64,000 nt of DNA from Salvelinus alpinus (taxonomy: Eukaryota > Chordata > Actinopteri > Salmoniformes > Salmonidae), in assembly GCF_045679555.1 (NCBI RefSeq), contig NC_092087.1, positions 86,973,864 to 87,037,863 of the forward strand, read 5' to 3'. The position numbers and the translations under genes were made by a program. Under the pieces are notes generated by a model, which was not told the origin of the DNA, did no database searches, and worked only from the letters and a program-made list of their open reading frames with translations. This document shows positions 22,558 through 33,474 of the stretch, piece by piece (position 1 is the stretch's first letter; each line of letters starts with the position of its first letter).

Positions 22558-23200
22558 GACATGGCTGGTTTTCCATTTATAATCCGTGATTGTCTGGAGT
22601 TCCTGTCACATACGTCACATATGATAGTGGCATGTTGTATTACTACAGAAATCAGTGTTTGTGTGCTTAAATGCTACTTACAGGTGTGCTGCTGATAGGG
22701 AAATAATTAATACCATTTGCTAAAAAATTTGGTCTGTTGCAAAACGTTTTGTAACATAAACTTTCTACTGTATACTCTAGTAACCAAACAGAGCAAACAG
22801 AAAAAAAACGGGAAGGGACCTTTTTCCAATAGACACTGTTTTTGTTGCAAAACTTTTTCCGATTGTGGTAAACAGTTTCCATTGCAAAACATTTGCAACA
22901 GTCCAAATGTTTCACAACGGTCTGTGACTAATGAAAACACCCCAGGACCAGGATTAAGAAACACCAGCCTTAACAGTCAATACAGCAACACTATGGTGAT
23001 TATACTGATGCCTCTACTACTAGTATTGTACACAATGGTCAACAGTTAAACATAATTATAGTGGATGTTGTACTACTACAGACATGTGTGGTTAAATATG
23101 ACTTTGTCAAGTAGCCAGTGTTGTGTTTCATCATTCTATCTGATCTATTTCCAGTTTGTTATGTTTTATTAGTCCAACATTATCAAGGACATTATTATTA
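22558..23200 (+). other. Leader-module upstream part with a dispersed repeat
   Basis: Contains a block at about 22690-22950 with repeated GCAAAAC-type words on both strands, probably a transposon remnant. It then has the conserved CAAGTAGCCAGTGTTGTGTT stretch found 5' of other modules. Confidence 0.55.
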
Positions 23201-23204
23201 AGAT

Positions 23205-23707
23205 GGTGAAGTAATATTGAGATGCCAGAGCTCTAGTCTAAAACACTGGAACCTTCAGTAGCTGATGAGGAGTGTAAATGTAATTGATTAGCAGAATAGA
23301 ATGAATGACATCATGGAACTGACCAAATGTAAATGGAACTTTGACCTGTTCCATGTAGAACTCAGAGGGACAAGGCAACACATTCTAAGATATTATAAAC
23401 ATTCCATATAGAATAGTCAACATAGTGTTAACATGGTTCTGTATTAAAATAAAAGTGGAAATGGGGGACATTTTGTCCATTTTAGAAATGTAGGACCCAC
23501 TCTAATACAGTAATCTTCCTTTTCTGACATGCTGGTCTGGACCTCATGCATGTTAATGTCTTAAAAAGTTGGAAAGGACAGTTCTATATCAGCTTCTTGT
23601 GTCCTGACTACTTTAAATATGTGTCAACCACAGAACTGACAGTTACTAGCAGTTTCCACACACTGCCAATAAGTTGACTCACTGTACAAGACAAGACACT
23701 TCCCTCT
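23205..23707 (+). promoter_or_regulatory. Leader module B: promoter and first exon copy
   Basis: Same order as module C in front of the intact gene: core near 23218, TTTAAATATGTGTCAACCAC near 23612, then an exon ending at 23707 before GTAAGTACTC. The nearest coding exons in the same direction are those of the intact gene about 9.7 kb away, so this could act as an alternative distal promoter. That is inference. Confidence 0.6.
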
Positions 23708-23924
23708 GTAAGTACTCTTGACAACATCTTGCAAAATAGTTTTTGGTTATAAGTCATATACTTGAGGGATTGTATCATTTTACTTCTTGTTATGTTTTGA
23801 GTTGAGTTTTGGTTGTTACATCAGGCCCAGTATTCATAAAGGTTGTCAGTTTAGGAGTGTTGATCTACATGGGGAAGAAATGATTAACCAGGGTAAAAAA
23901 ATGCCTGTGTGTGCATATGTGTAT

Positions 23925-24115
23925 GATAACAGGCTAAATTAGACTATATATGCACAACAGGCTACATTAGACTATATATGGACAACAGGCCCGAGGAGGT
24001 GTGGTATACGGCCAATATACCACGGCTAAGGGCTGTTCTTCGGCATGACGCAACACGGAGTGCCTGGATACAGCCCTTAGCCATGGTATATTGGCTTTAG
24101 ACTATATATGTATAA
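23925..24115. repeat. 28-bp minisatellite remnant with palindromic repeat inserted
   Basis: Two or three 28-bp units are interrupted at about 23989 by a palindromic salmonid repeat. AATATACCACGGCTAAGGGC pairs with CAGCCCTTAGCCATGGTATA about 40 bases later. Confidence 0.75.
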
Positions 24116-24249
24116 TAGCAGTGTTGTAAATCTGGTCGAGAGACCACATATTGAGTGTCTAGATCTTGTCTCAGTGTTGGATACATTTGTACTTGGTCTT
24201 GGCTCAGTCTCGTGAGGACTTGTCTGTAAAGGTTATAGATATTCCAGAG

Positions 24250-25230
24250 ACCAGCGGAATAAAAAACGAATTGTCAGCTTCCATTTATTCAGTCAGCACA
24301 TAAAACCGCTTCGGCAGGCCAAATATATACACTCCTTTCTTGAAACATTAGCATCTTAATAGTCTTTATATCTATTATAGACATGTTTGCGCAGTGGCGA
24401 ACCTATAGGCCTTCAGTGTGTGACAGGTTCTGAATTCTGAAAGGACAGCAACCGTAATACCAGCCACTCATATAATCCCTACTGGTGCGTATCAAAGTAG
24501 TGTAGTGGTGGTACACATTTTATCAATGATGTAGTACGATAGAGAAATCATGCACAAAATAGCCTACACAATAGCCGCACACAGCCTAGTTTCAGCGGAA
24601 TATAATCTACAGGCAGCAAGAGCGTGCAGCTCTCAACTGGTTTTGAAATGGAGCAGCTCACAGAAGAATGACTTCGGTAGCCGGTAGGGTAGCTATAGCC
24701 TAATGTTAGCTAACATTGAACCTGGCTGGTTAGCTACCTGCAGATTCATGCATGGTAGTAAAGTCATGAGTTGTGATTATGGTCAATTGTTTACCTAGCT
24801 AGCTAGCTAGCTAGCTAGCTACATGCCTTAACAATAGACTCCACTATGCAAGTAACCATTTCGGGTGCGTTCATAAATTCAGTTTGGGCATCTACTCTGA
24901 TTTAAGAGCACTCTCGTTTGAGTGTGCCAGAGAGTGCAGAATAACTGATGATTTACGAACGCTCAACACTCGTTGAATATGGCCGGTGTCAGTAAACGTC
25001 AGTAAACTCATCGGCCAGAGCGTCCGGTGTGCTCTCTGAACGTGAAACGCTCTGATTTTACGAACGGCCACAGTTGCAGTCACCAAACGCTCTGAATAAC
25101 ATAACAACCTAACCAGCTCTGCTAGTGCGAGAAATGTTCAGTGAGCTGTTCTCTCTCACTTAGATGTCTGAAAGTAGCTAGCAGGTTAGCCTGCGTGCTT
25201 GACTGCTGTTGTTAGTACATTCGGATCAAC
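24250..25230. other. No gene recognised; transposon-like debris
   Basis: Holds an (AGCT)n run at about 24796-24822. A block at about 24860-25130 has ACGAACGCTC and CGCTCTGATT words in both orientations, as in degenerate hAT-type elements. No gene. Confidence 0.45.
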
Positions 25231-25234
25231 CCTT

Positions 25235-25560
25235 AAAGAGATGGGTGGGGCTAAAGCTTAAGAGGGTGTGAACGATGCTGAATCGGTGTAGACAAAGGAA
25301 GGCTCTCCAATAGTAGTACCAAAACATTCAAAGGTCATTCTCTCAAAAGTGAGTTTACAAGTAGATCAACTTTCAAAGCAAAATTACTTTCCCATTGTTC
25401 CTCAACTGTAGTGTATAGGGTATAGTGTATAGTGTGTAGTGTATGATAAATCATTTTGTAGCTCTGAGTTTCTACTTTTATCCAATGTAAAAAACACAAT
25501 TTCTAATGTTGCTACATAATACCGATTTGAGCCGGTCAGTCACATTTGTGATGCGCATTT
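25235..25560 (+). mobile_element. Dispersed repeat, copy 1
   Basis: Shares GAGATGGGTGGGGCTAA, TCAACTTTCAAAGCA and CTTTTATCCAATGTAAAAAA with copies at 26215-26500 and about 56515-56785. An unnamed salmonid repeat. Confidence 0.7.
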
Positions 25561-26214
25561 GTGACCCGATTCAGGATACTAGGCGTATGTCACAAGTCAC
25601 GACTTCACAGGAGAGCTGTTTGAACATAAAAACATTTTTTTTATCAGAATGCGAACATGTGAAATGTCATGTGCCTAAAAAAATCTAACTTGTATGCTAT
25701 CTGTAAATACAAATAAAATTGTTAAATTACGAGCCTAGTTGGTTTAGTGACAGAAAAAGTGAGCAACCTTCCCGTTAGCCATGATTGGCTGAGATAATGA
25801 GTTGGCTGGACATGCCAAGAGATGAGTTTGGATTGGTCTGCCATATAGCACGCTATTGAAGCTGATCAGTATGTCTAGGTAATCGTGTCAAACACAAGCT
25901 GTTTTTAAAAAATGTATTGTATAGTAAAACTGCATAAACCTAATGTCAAGTTAGTGTACTGTTAGCTAGCTAACGTTAGTTGGCTGGCTCGCTAGCTAAC
26001 GTTATGTGTATGCTCTCCACTTTCTGGAGGACCGAGTTTTGAAATCAGTGGAATGTGAGTACAATAGCTAAGGAGTCGGAGAAAACACCAGTCTAGATTA
26101 TATCGTCAAACTAAGGACAACCATGCATGGCATCAGACAGGAGTCGCGTCCAACCATGATGTATACTGGTAAAATGTTCTAGCTAGCTACATTTTCAGAC
26201 ATTACACGTTTCTA
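25561..26214. other. No gene recognised
   Basis: Repeat-like DNA between two copies of the same dispersed repeat. Parts resemble 55640-55990 (GCTAGCTAACGTTA words and TATAGCACGC). Confidence 0.5.
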
Positions 26215-26500
26215 AAGAGATGGGTGGGGCTAAGGCTTAAGAGGGTGTAAACAATGCTGAATGTGTTTAGACAAAGAAGGGCTCTCCAATAGTAGTACCA
26301 AAACATTGAAAGACGGTTTTCTCAAAAGTGAGTTTACAAGTTGATCAACTTTCAAAGCAGAATTACTTTCCCATTGGTTCTTCAAATGCAGTGTATGATA
26401 TACAATTTTGTAGATCAGAGTCTCTACTTTTATCCAATGTAAAAAACAGAAATTCAAATTTTGCTACGTAAGACCGAATACAGGTGGTGAGTCACATTTG
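26215..26500 (+). mobile_element. Dispersed repeat, copy 2
   Basis: Same landmarks as the copy at 25235-25560, about 980 bp downstream. The pair suggests a local tandem duplication of a larger element. Confidence 0.7.
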
Positions 26501-27046
26501 TCATCATGCCTGTTTGCATCCGGGTCGTATACATGGATGGGCCTGGGGGGACACAGGCCCACCAACTGGGGAACCAAGCCATGACAGTCTCACCCAATCA
26601 AATTGTTGTGGTTTAAGCATTGTTGTGGGCATAACCCATCACATTTCTGTATTTTTCTAATAAAAAAAGTGTGAATGGGAGAGTGAAAATCATAAATAAA
26701 TATTGGAAAACAGAGGATTTTTTGAATGCATTCAGCTGACCAACTGATAGAGTATCCCCTTTCCTATGCTGGCCGGGCGGGCAGTTTGGGAACTGTTTGA
26801 CAAAATTTGACAATTGCCACCTTCTTCAGGCACCTACACTACTGCATATGGCCGATGGAAAGACAGCAGTTACACACAGCATGATGTTAATTGAGAAGCA
26901 GATGATTAGCTCGAACATAATAAGCCAGTTGGTCCCAGTCATAAGAATACAAAAACACAACCATTAAGCATTTCCCAATCGAAATGTACAACTATTACTT
27001 CCCATTGCAAAAAACATTTCACATTTAGCACACAAAGTAACCGGTG
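26501..27046. other. No gene recognised; possible Tc1-type remnant
   Basis: Has GGGCCTGGGGGGACACAGGC, similar to the Tc1-type fragment at 37100-37140. Nothing coding. Confidence 0.4.
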
Positions 27047-27405
27047 TGTCACGGCTGTTGAAAGATGAGGACCAAGGTGCAGCGTGGTGAGCGTACATTT
27101 TCTCTTTATTTTAGAAATGACGCCGACAAAACAATAATTAATACAAAACAAACCGTGAAGCTCAAAGGCTATGTGCCCTAAACAAAGTCAACTTCCCACA
27201 AAGACAGGTAGGAAAAAAGTCTACCTAAGTATGGTTCCCAATCAGAGACAACGATAGACAGCTGTCGCTGATTGAGAACCATACCCGGCCAAAACATAGA
27301 AATAGAAAATCATAGAAACACAAAACATAGAATGCCACCCCAACTCACGCCCTGACCAAACCAAAATAGAGACATAAAAAGGATCTCTAAGGTCAGTGCG
27401 TGACA
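27047..27405 (-). mobile_element. Solo LTR (TGTCACG family), reverse
   Basis: Starts TGTCACGG and ends GCGTGACA, flanked by CGGTG at 27042-27046 and 27406-27410. Complete solo LTR. Confidence 0.85.
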
Positions 27406-27764
27406 CGGTGACTTAATTTAAAATAGAACTGACAGCGTTTGAACTACTTTGCAGATATGAAACAATCAGACAATCATATCAGTCAAAAATATCAAATTCC
27501 CAGTTCATGCTACAAAACCAACTTTATTAAAGGTTTAAAAAAAAAGGCTATATTTGACTCAACGTTCCATGATGTTAACTAAGGCATTGCTGGCAGAATA
27601 GATGGATGTAGTTCAATGCATGATTACTATAATTCACCAGTACGTTTCATGGTAGTCCAAAAAATATTGCTATCAGGTTGTAAATCACAGCTGGCCTGGT
27701 ACATTGTTTTCTGCCTCCATTCAGGATGCACTGTTTCAGTTTCAATATCAAACAATTCTGGACA
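27406..27764. other. No gene recognised
   Basis: AT-rich spacer between two LTRs of the same family in opposite orientation. Confidence 0.5.
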
Positions 27765-28150
27765 TGTCACGTCCTGACCATAGAAGCTTTTATTTTCTAC
27801 GGTAGAGTAGGTCAGGGTGTGACTGGGGGGTTGTTCTAGTTTATATTCTCTATGTGGGGTTCTAGGTTTATTTTCTATGTTGGTGACTTGTATGATTCCA
27901 AATTAGAGAAAGTTGGTTATCGTTGTCTCTAATTGGGGATCATACTTAAGTAGCATCTTTTTCCACATGTGGGTTATGGGATATTGTTTATGTTTGGAGT
28001 TAGTACACGTAGCATCTCGTTATTCACGGTTCGTTGTTTGTTTCTTTATTTGTTTTGTTCTGTATTGTTTTGGTGAGTTTAATTTATTAAACATGTGGAA
28101 CTCTACGCACGCTGCGCCTTAGTCCGACCAATTTTACAACGAACTTGACA
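27765..28150 (+). mobile_element. LTR of the TGTCACG family, 5' end of a truncated element
   Basis: Starts TGTCACGTCC and ends CTTGACA. Unlike the solo LTRs, it is followed directly by an open frame and has no matching downstream LTR, so it is probably the left LTR of a 3'-truncated element. Confidence 0.75.
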
Positions 28151-28194
28151 GAATATCCCATCAACAAAGGACCAAGCAGCGTGCCCAGGAGGAG

Positions 28195-29604
28195 ATGGCA
28201 TCCTGGTCTTTGGAGGAGATCAGGGAGAGAAGGTCCTGGACTTGGGACGAAATAATGGCAGGAGACAAGAGCCTACCATGGAAGCAGGCGGAAGCATTGA
28301 AGGAGAGACAGCGACGAAGTCAGGGAGGAAGACCACAGAAACCCCAAGAATTTTGGGGGGGAGGGCACATGGAGCAGTCGGCGGAGCCGAGGAGTGAACC
28401 AGAGCCAGTCTGGGAGAAGAGGGAGAATTTGGAGGAGAGAGAAATGGGAGAGTTGTTGAGTTGGTGGAGGATGCACGGATTTTGCCCGAAGGAATGTGTT
28501 GTCAGTTTGGTGCCACCTGAGTCAGCTCCCCGTACTCGTCCTGAGAAGTGTGTTAAAGTTCCAGTACCATTGATGCCGGCTCTACGCACCAGGTCTCCAG
28601 TACGTCTCCACAGTCCGGTACGTACTGTGCCTGCTCCTCGCACTCTCCTTGAAGTGCGTGTTCCCAGTCAGGTACGTCCTGTGCCTGCTCCTCGCACTTT
28701 CCCTGAAGTACGTGTCCCCAGTCCGGTACGTCCTGTTCCTTCTCCCCGCACTCGCCCTGAAGTGCGTGTCATCAGTCCGGTGCCACCTGTACCGGCCCCA
28801 CGCATCAGGCTTCCAGTGCGCCTCCCCAGTCTAGTACGTCCTGTGCCTGCTCCTCGCGCTCGCCCTGAGGTGCGTGTCTCTAGCCCGGTACCACCAGTGC
28901 CGGCCCCACGCACCAAGCTTCCTGCGACGATCCCGTCCAGAGCTTCCTGCGATGATCCCCAGTCCAGAGCTTCCGGCGACAGTTCCCAGTCCAGAGCTTC
29001 CGGCGACAGTTCCCAGTCCAGAGCTTGCGGCGACAGTTCCCAGTCCAGTCCAGAGCTTCCAGCGACAGTCACCAGTCCAGAGCTTCCGGCGACAGTTCCC
29101 AGTCCGGAACCTCCTCTGACGGTCCACGGTCCGGAACCTCCTGTGATGGTCAACGGTCCAGAACCTCCAGCTCCATGGCCGGAGCCTTCCCCTGCGCAGA
29201 TGCCCAGTCTGAGCACGGCATCCAGTTTAGCTCCAAGGCCAGAGTCTTCTTTTGCGTTGGTGCCCAGTCCAGGCACCGCGTCCAGTCCCGCTCCATGGCG
29301 GGTGCTTTACCCTGCGCCGATGTCCAGTCCAAACATGGCGTCCAGTCCAGCTCCATGGCAGGATCCCTCCTCTGCGCCGATGCCCAGTCCAGACACGGCG
29401 TCCAGTCCCGCTCCAAGGCAGGAGCCTTCCTCGGGATCTAGGTCCAGTCTAGGCACAGTGTTCAGCCTGGGTCCATTGCTGGATCCACGGGATGAGCGGG
29501 TTCTTCGGCCCGGACCAGAGCCACCACCTAAGATGGTGGATCCGAGAGCTGAGCGGGTTCTTCGTCCCGCACCAGAGCCGCCACCGGTGCCGGTGGTGTT
29601 TTGA
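28195..29604 (+). CDS. Proline-rich repeat ORF, probably LTR-element derived
   Basis: 469 residues with no named domain. The N-terminus (1-110) is charged and Trp-rich (SWTWDEIMAG, ELLSWWRMHGFCP). The middle (about 120-245) repeats a 19-23-residue unit around RPVPAPRTxPEVRV. Residues 250-300 repeat SRASGDSSQ, and the rest is P/S/E-rich. It starts 44 bases after an LTR, where gag should lie, so an element origin is the best reading. There is no zinc knuckle and no protease or RT downstream. The DNA repeats of 26-60 bp make several other frames open too. Whether it is translated is unknown. Confidence 0.4.
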   Translation: MASWSLEEIRERRSWTWDEIMAGDKSLPWKQAEALKERQRRSQGGRPQKPQEFWGGGHMEQSAEPRSEPEPVWEKRENLEEREMGELLSWWRMHGFCPKECVVSLVPPESAPRTRPEKCVKVPVPLMPALRTRSPVRLHSPVRTVPAPRTLLEVRVPSQVRPVPAPRTFPEVRVPSPVRPVPSPRTRPEVRVISPVPPVPAPRIRLPVRLPSLVRPVPAPRARPEVRVSSPVPPVPAPRTKLPATIPSRASCDDPQSRASGDSSQSRASGDSSQSRACGDSSQSSPELPATVTSPELPATVPSPEPPLTVHGPEPPVMVNGPEPPAPWPEPSPAQMPSLSTASSLAPRPESSFALVPSPGTASSPAPWRVLYPAPMSSPNMASSPAPWQDPSSAPMPSPDTASSPAPRQEPSSGSRSSLGTVFSLGPLLDPRDERVLRPGPEPPPKMVDPRAERVLRPAPEPPPVPVVF

Positions 29605-29607
29605 CAC

Positions 29608-29803
29608 AATTATAATCATGGTCTTGAATTGGACTATCATTTTTCTGGTCTCAGTCTTGACTCAGTTTCGTACTCCTTGTCCCCTCCCGGTCTCGGTCTT
29701 TACTCGGTCTCGCCTCCCCCTTCCGTCTTGGTCTTGCCTCAGACTCGATTTGCTCCAGTCTTGGACTTGAATCGGTCTCGCTTTTGGTGGTCTTGAATAC
29801 AAC
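29608..29803 (-). mobile_element. Dispersed repeat half, partner of 24120-24240
   Basis: Rich in GGTCTTG and GGTCTCG words. It ends where module DNA resumes. Confidence 0.5.
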
Positions 29804-30450
29804 ACTGGATAACAGGGTACATTAGACTATACAATACATTAACATCAGCAGTCAATACTGCTAGCTAAGGTTACTACTCTAATGTAGAAAAGTTTGTGGT
29901 CATACGCACATCCTTAAAACATAGGTGCTGGGCTGATAAAGAATACTAGTCAACAGCTTCACAAAGACCCAGGTCAAGATTACATGATCATTTTGTTCAA
30001 AACTTGAGATAATCAATAGAAGGTTCTCAACAATCCAATACATTCTATCTGATGTATTGTCAGTTTGTTATTTTGTTATTAGCCCAACATAATTGAGGAC
30101 AATATTATTAGGTACCAGTACTGTTCAAAGGCATACAGTGTAACAGAATATGATATTGCCATTATATTACTGCCCAAATGAATCAGGACAACATAGGATT
30201 GGAGGCTGCAGTAATGTTGAGATGCCAGTAGGGAGAGATCTAGTCTAGAACACTAAAATCTTCAGAAGGACTTTGATGCTGCAGATGAGGAGTGATGGGA
30301 ATGGGTCACATTTTGTATCTTTAAAAAAATGAAAGCCCACTCCTCAAATAAAGAAATGCACCTACGCTGACTTTTGTCCATTTTCTATTTAGATACAGTA
30401 ACATTGCTTTCAGGACATGCTGTTCATGCATGTTAATGCCCTGACTAGGC
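29804..30450 (+). other. Leader-module fragment
   Basis: One 28-bp unit remnant, then the module core near 30216 (TTGAGATGCCAGTAGGGAGA) and the AAATAAAGAAATG block. It is cut by a Tc1 element before any leader exon. Confidence 0.65.
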
Positions 30451-32115
30451 TACTTTTAAAATGCATCTCTCCAGAGATGTTCGATCCGATTCAAGTCCGG
30501 GCTCTGGCTGGGCCACTCAAGGACATTCAGAGACTTGTCCTGAAGCCACTCCTGGGTCGTCTAGGCTGTGTGCCCAGGGTCGTTGTTCTGTTGGAAGGTG
30601 AACATTCACCTCAGTTTGAGATCTTAGGTGCAGGTTTTCATCAAGGATCTCTCTGTACTTTGCACCATTCATCTTTCCCTCGATCCTGACTAGTTTCCCA
30701 ATCCCTGCCACTGGAAAACATCCCCACAGCATGATGCTGCCACCACCAAGCTTCACCGTAGGGATGGTGCCATGTATGATTGGTGGTGTGCTGCAGAGAT
30801 GTTTCTCCTTCTGGAAGGTTCTCCCATCTCCACAGAGGAACTCTGGAGCTCTGTCAGAGTGACCATTGGGTTCTTTGTCATCCTGACCAAGGCCAATCTC
30901 CCCCAATTGCTCAGTTTTGCTGGGCGGCCAGCTCTAGGAGAGTCTTGGTGGTTCTAAACTTCTTCCATTTAACCTCTCTGGGATATGTGGGAAGGTAGCG
31001 TCCCACCTGGCCAACATCCAGTGAAAATGCAGAGCGCCAAATTGAAATAAATTTCTATAAAAATTTAACTTTCATGAAATCACACATTCAATATATCAAA
31101 TTAAAGCTACACTTGTTGTGAATCCAACCAACAGTCAGATTTCAAAAATACTTTACGGTGAAAGCAAACAATGCTATTATCTGAGGATAGCACCCCAGCT
31201 AACAATCACAGACCATCACATCTCAACCCTGCGACACAAAACGCAGAAATAAAGATATAATTCATGCCTTACCTTTGACGAGGTTCTTCTGTTGGCACTC
31301 CAATATGTCCCATAAACATCACAAATGGTCCTTTTGTTCGATTAATTCCGTCGATATATATCCAAAATGTCCATTTATTTGGCGTGTTTGATCCAGAAAA
31401 ACACCGGTTCCAACTTGCACAACGTGACTACAAAATATCTCAAAAGTTACCTGTAAGCTTTTTCCAAAAATTTCAAACTACTTTTGTAATACAACTTTAG
31501 GTATTTTTTAATGTCAATAATCGATAAAATTGAAGACGGGATGATCTGTGTTCAATACCGGAGGAAAACAATGTGTAGCATGCTTTCTGGTCATGCGCCT
31601 CTAACAAACAGTACACTTCACTGGAGCCTCATTCTGAACATGGCTACTTCTTCATTTCTCAAAGGAAAAACCTCAACCAATTTCTAAAGACTGTTGACAT
31701 CCAGTGGAAGCGATAGGAACTGCAGGAAGGTCCCTTTGAAATCTGGATTCCCAATGAAAGCTCATTGAAAAGAGAGTGACCTCAAAAAAAAAAGTCTGAA
31801 GGGTTTGTCCTCGGGGTTTTGCCTGCCAAATAAGTTCTGTTATAGTCACAGACATGATTCAAACCGTTTTAGAAACTTCAGAGTGTTTTCTATCCAATAC
31901 TAATAATAATATGCATATATTAGCATCTGGGACTGAGTAGGAGGCAGTTTACTCTGGGCACGCTTTTCATCCAAACGTGAAAATGCTGCCCCCTATCCTA
32001 GAGAAGTTTTAAGAATGATGGACGCCACTGTGTTCTTGGGGACCTTCAATGCTGCAGAAATGTTTTGATACCCTTCCCCAGATCTGTGGCTGGAGCAAAA
32101 ATAGATAACAGTATG
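30451..32115 (-). pseudogene. Dead Tc1-like transposase, interrupted
   Basis: On the - strand 30906-30517 reads as Tc1 transposase: [11 protein letters not shown], then [15 protein letters not shown]. It is broken by frameshifts and lacks the catalytic end. The next part is displaced to 32013-32115 by a 1,036-bp insert. It belongs to the same family as the fragment at 41150-41640. Confidence 0.85.
30973..32008. mobile_element. TTAA-flanked 1,036-bp element inside Tc1
   Basis: TTAA at 30969-30972 and 32009-32012 brackets the insert, and joining the flanks restores continuous Tc1 sequence. The ends are imperfect inverted repeats (AACCTCTCTGGGATA and AACTTCTCTAGGATA). TTAA duplication is typical of piggyBac-type elements. 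It has no transposase, so it is non-autonomous. A relative in reverse orientation begins at 62942. Confidence 0.8.
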
Positions 32116-32721
32116 GGGATGAGGTAGTTGGATGGGCTATTTACAGATAGGCTAGCCAGTCTTGTGTTTCACAATTTTTTGTGATTTGTTTCCAGTTTGT
32201 TATGTTGTTTTTAGCCAAACATTATTAAGGAAATTATTATAAAGATGGTGCCGTAATATTGAGATGCCAGTAGGGAGAAGTCTAGTCTAGAACACTGGAT
32301 CCTTCAGTAGGTGAGGAGGAGTGTACATTGAACTGATTAGTAGAATAGAATGAATGATATCATGGAACTGACCACATGTAAATTAAACTTTGACTTGTTA
32401 CATATAGAACTCAGAATGTGTTGCCTTGCCCCTCTAAGATATTATAAACATTCCAAATAGAATAGTGAACAAATAAATAACATGGTTCTGTATTTAAAGA
32501 AGTGTAAGGTCCATCATTTGGAAGTGTATGACCCACGCTTACTCACTAACCTCCCTTTTCTGATGTGCTGGTCTGGTCATGATGCATGTGTTAAAGAGGA
32601 AGGAAAGGATAGTTCTGCAGCACCTACTTGTGCCCTGACTACTTTAAATATGTTTGAACCACAGTGTTCCAATGCACTGTTAGTAAGTTGACTTACAGTA
32701 CAGACCTCTCCCCTTCACTCT
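32116..32721 (+). promoter_or_regulatory. Leader module C: likely promoter and first exon of the intact receptor
   Basis: Core near 32260, a TATA-like TTTAAATA at 32643-32650, then the probable non-coding exon. It ends TCACTCT at 32721 before the donor GTAAGTACTC. This is the nearest module upstream of the signal-peptide exon (699 bp away). A matching acceptor lies at 33389-33403 (TTTCTAAGACTGCAG). The start of transcription is inferred, not seen. Confidence 0.65.
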
Positions 32722-32896
32722 GTAAGTACTCTTGACAATATCTTGAAATATTGTTTTTAGTTATTTGTATTTAGTCATAAGTCATAGACTTGAGGGAAAT
32801 ATATAATTTACTTCTTGTTATGTTTTGAGCTGTGTTTTGGTTGTTACATCAGGGTCAGTATTCAATAAGTGTGTCAGTGTAGGAGTGCTGATCTAA

Positions 32897-32996
32897 TCAA
32901 ATCAAATCAAATGGTGTTTGTCACATGCGCCAAATACAACAGGTGTAGACCTTACTGTGAAATGCTTACTTACAAGCCCTTAACCAACAATGCAAT
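32897..32996 (+). mobile_element. Dispersed repeat in leader intron
   Basis: Same family as 7478-7580, with AATCAAATCAAATCAAATGG and CAGGTGTAGACCTTAC. It lies in the presumed first intron. Confidence 0.6.
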
Positions 32997-33066
32997 TCAA
33001 GAAATAGAGTTACATCGGGATGACATGATGAACCAGGTGGAACACGACATGCTCAGTGTAACGCTG

Positions 33067-33067
<1 letters not shown>

Positions 33068-33124
<57 letters not shown>
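33068..33124 (+). repeat. (GT)n microsatellite
   Basis: About 28 GT repeats in the leader intron. The equivalent intron copies of modules A and D also carry (GT)n. Confidence 0.95.
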
Positions 33125-33126
<2 letters not shown>

Positions 33127-33419
33127 TTCACTTGCTGTTTAGCCTCACAGCTTGGGGATAGACTATCATTGAACCTGGTGGTCAGTCTTTAGGCTGCTGT
33201 ACAGCTTGACGGACCGTAGAGGATTGAACATTTATCCTCCTATATTTGGGGTTCTGAGAATAAAACAGCTTCACAACAATCAATGTAGAAATATGTGTTT
33301 ACAGTTCTACACATCTGTTCAATAAGTGGTTGTTGTTGATGATGATGATGTATGTTGTATTTCACCAGCTGGTGAGTTGTTGTTTATGTTTCTAAGACTG
33401 CAGGGTGGGAGATGCAACA

Positions 33420-33474
33420 ATGGCCTTGAGAACAGCAGGAAGTGTGGTGGTGGTCTTTTTCTGGTCTGTGGCAG
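33420..33474 (+). CDS. Exon: signal peptide
   Basis: MALRTAGSVVVVFFWSVA, then one base, then donor GTATGG. The start sits in CAACAATGG, a good vertebrate context. A five-codon upstream frame starts at 33412. Phase 1 end, as in Ig-superfamily genes. Confidence 0.85.

Larger units (their letters stand above)
24116..29803. mobile_element. About 5.7 kb of nested insertions splitting a module
   Basis: Minisatellite and module sequence stops near 24115 and resumes near 29804 (ATAACAGGGTACATTAGACT). The two edges, 24120-24240 and 29608-29803, share a CTCAGTCTC/GGTCTTG-rich repeat, suggesting that one repeat was itself split. Inside are two LTRs, a proline-rich frame and two copies of another dispersed repeat, listed separately. 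Confidence 0.6.

Noticed and set aside
28320..29640. Frames of 80-200 codons opposite or beside the proline-rich ORF
   Set aside because: By-products of the same GC-rich tandem repeats; the long + strand frame is the only one with an LTR-linked start.
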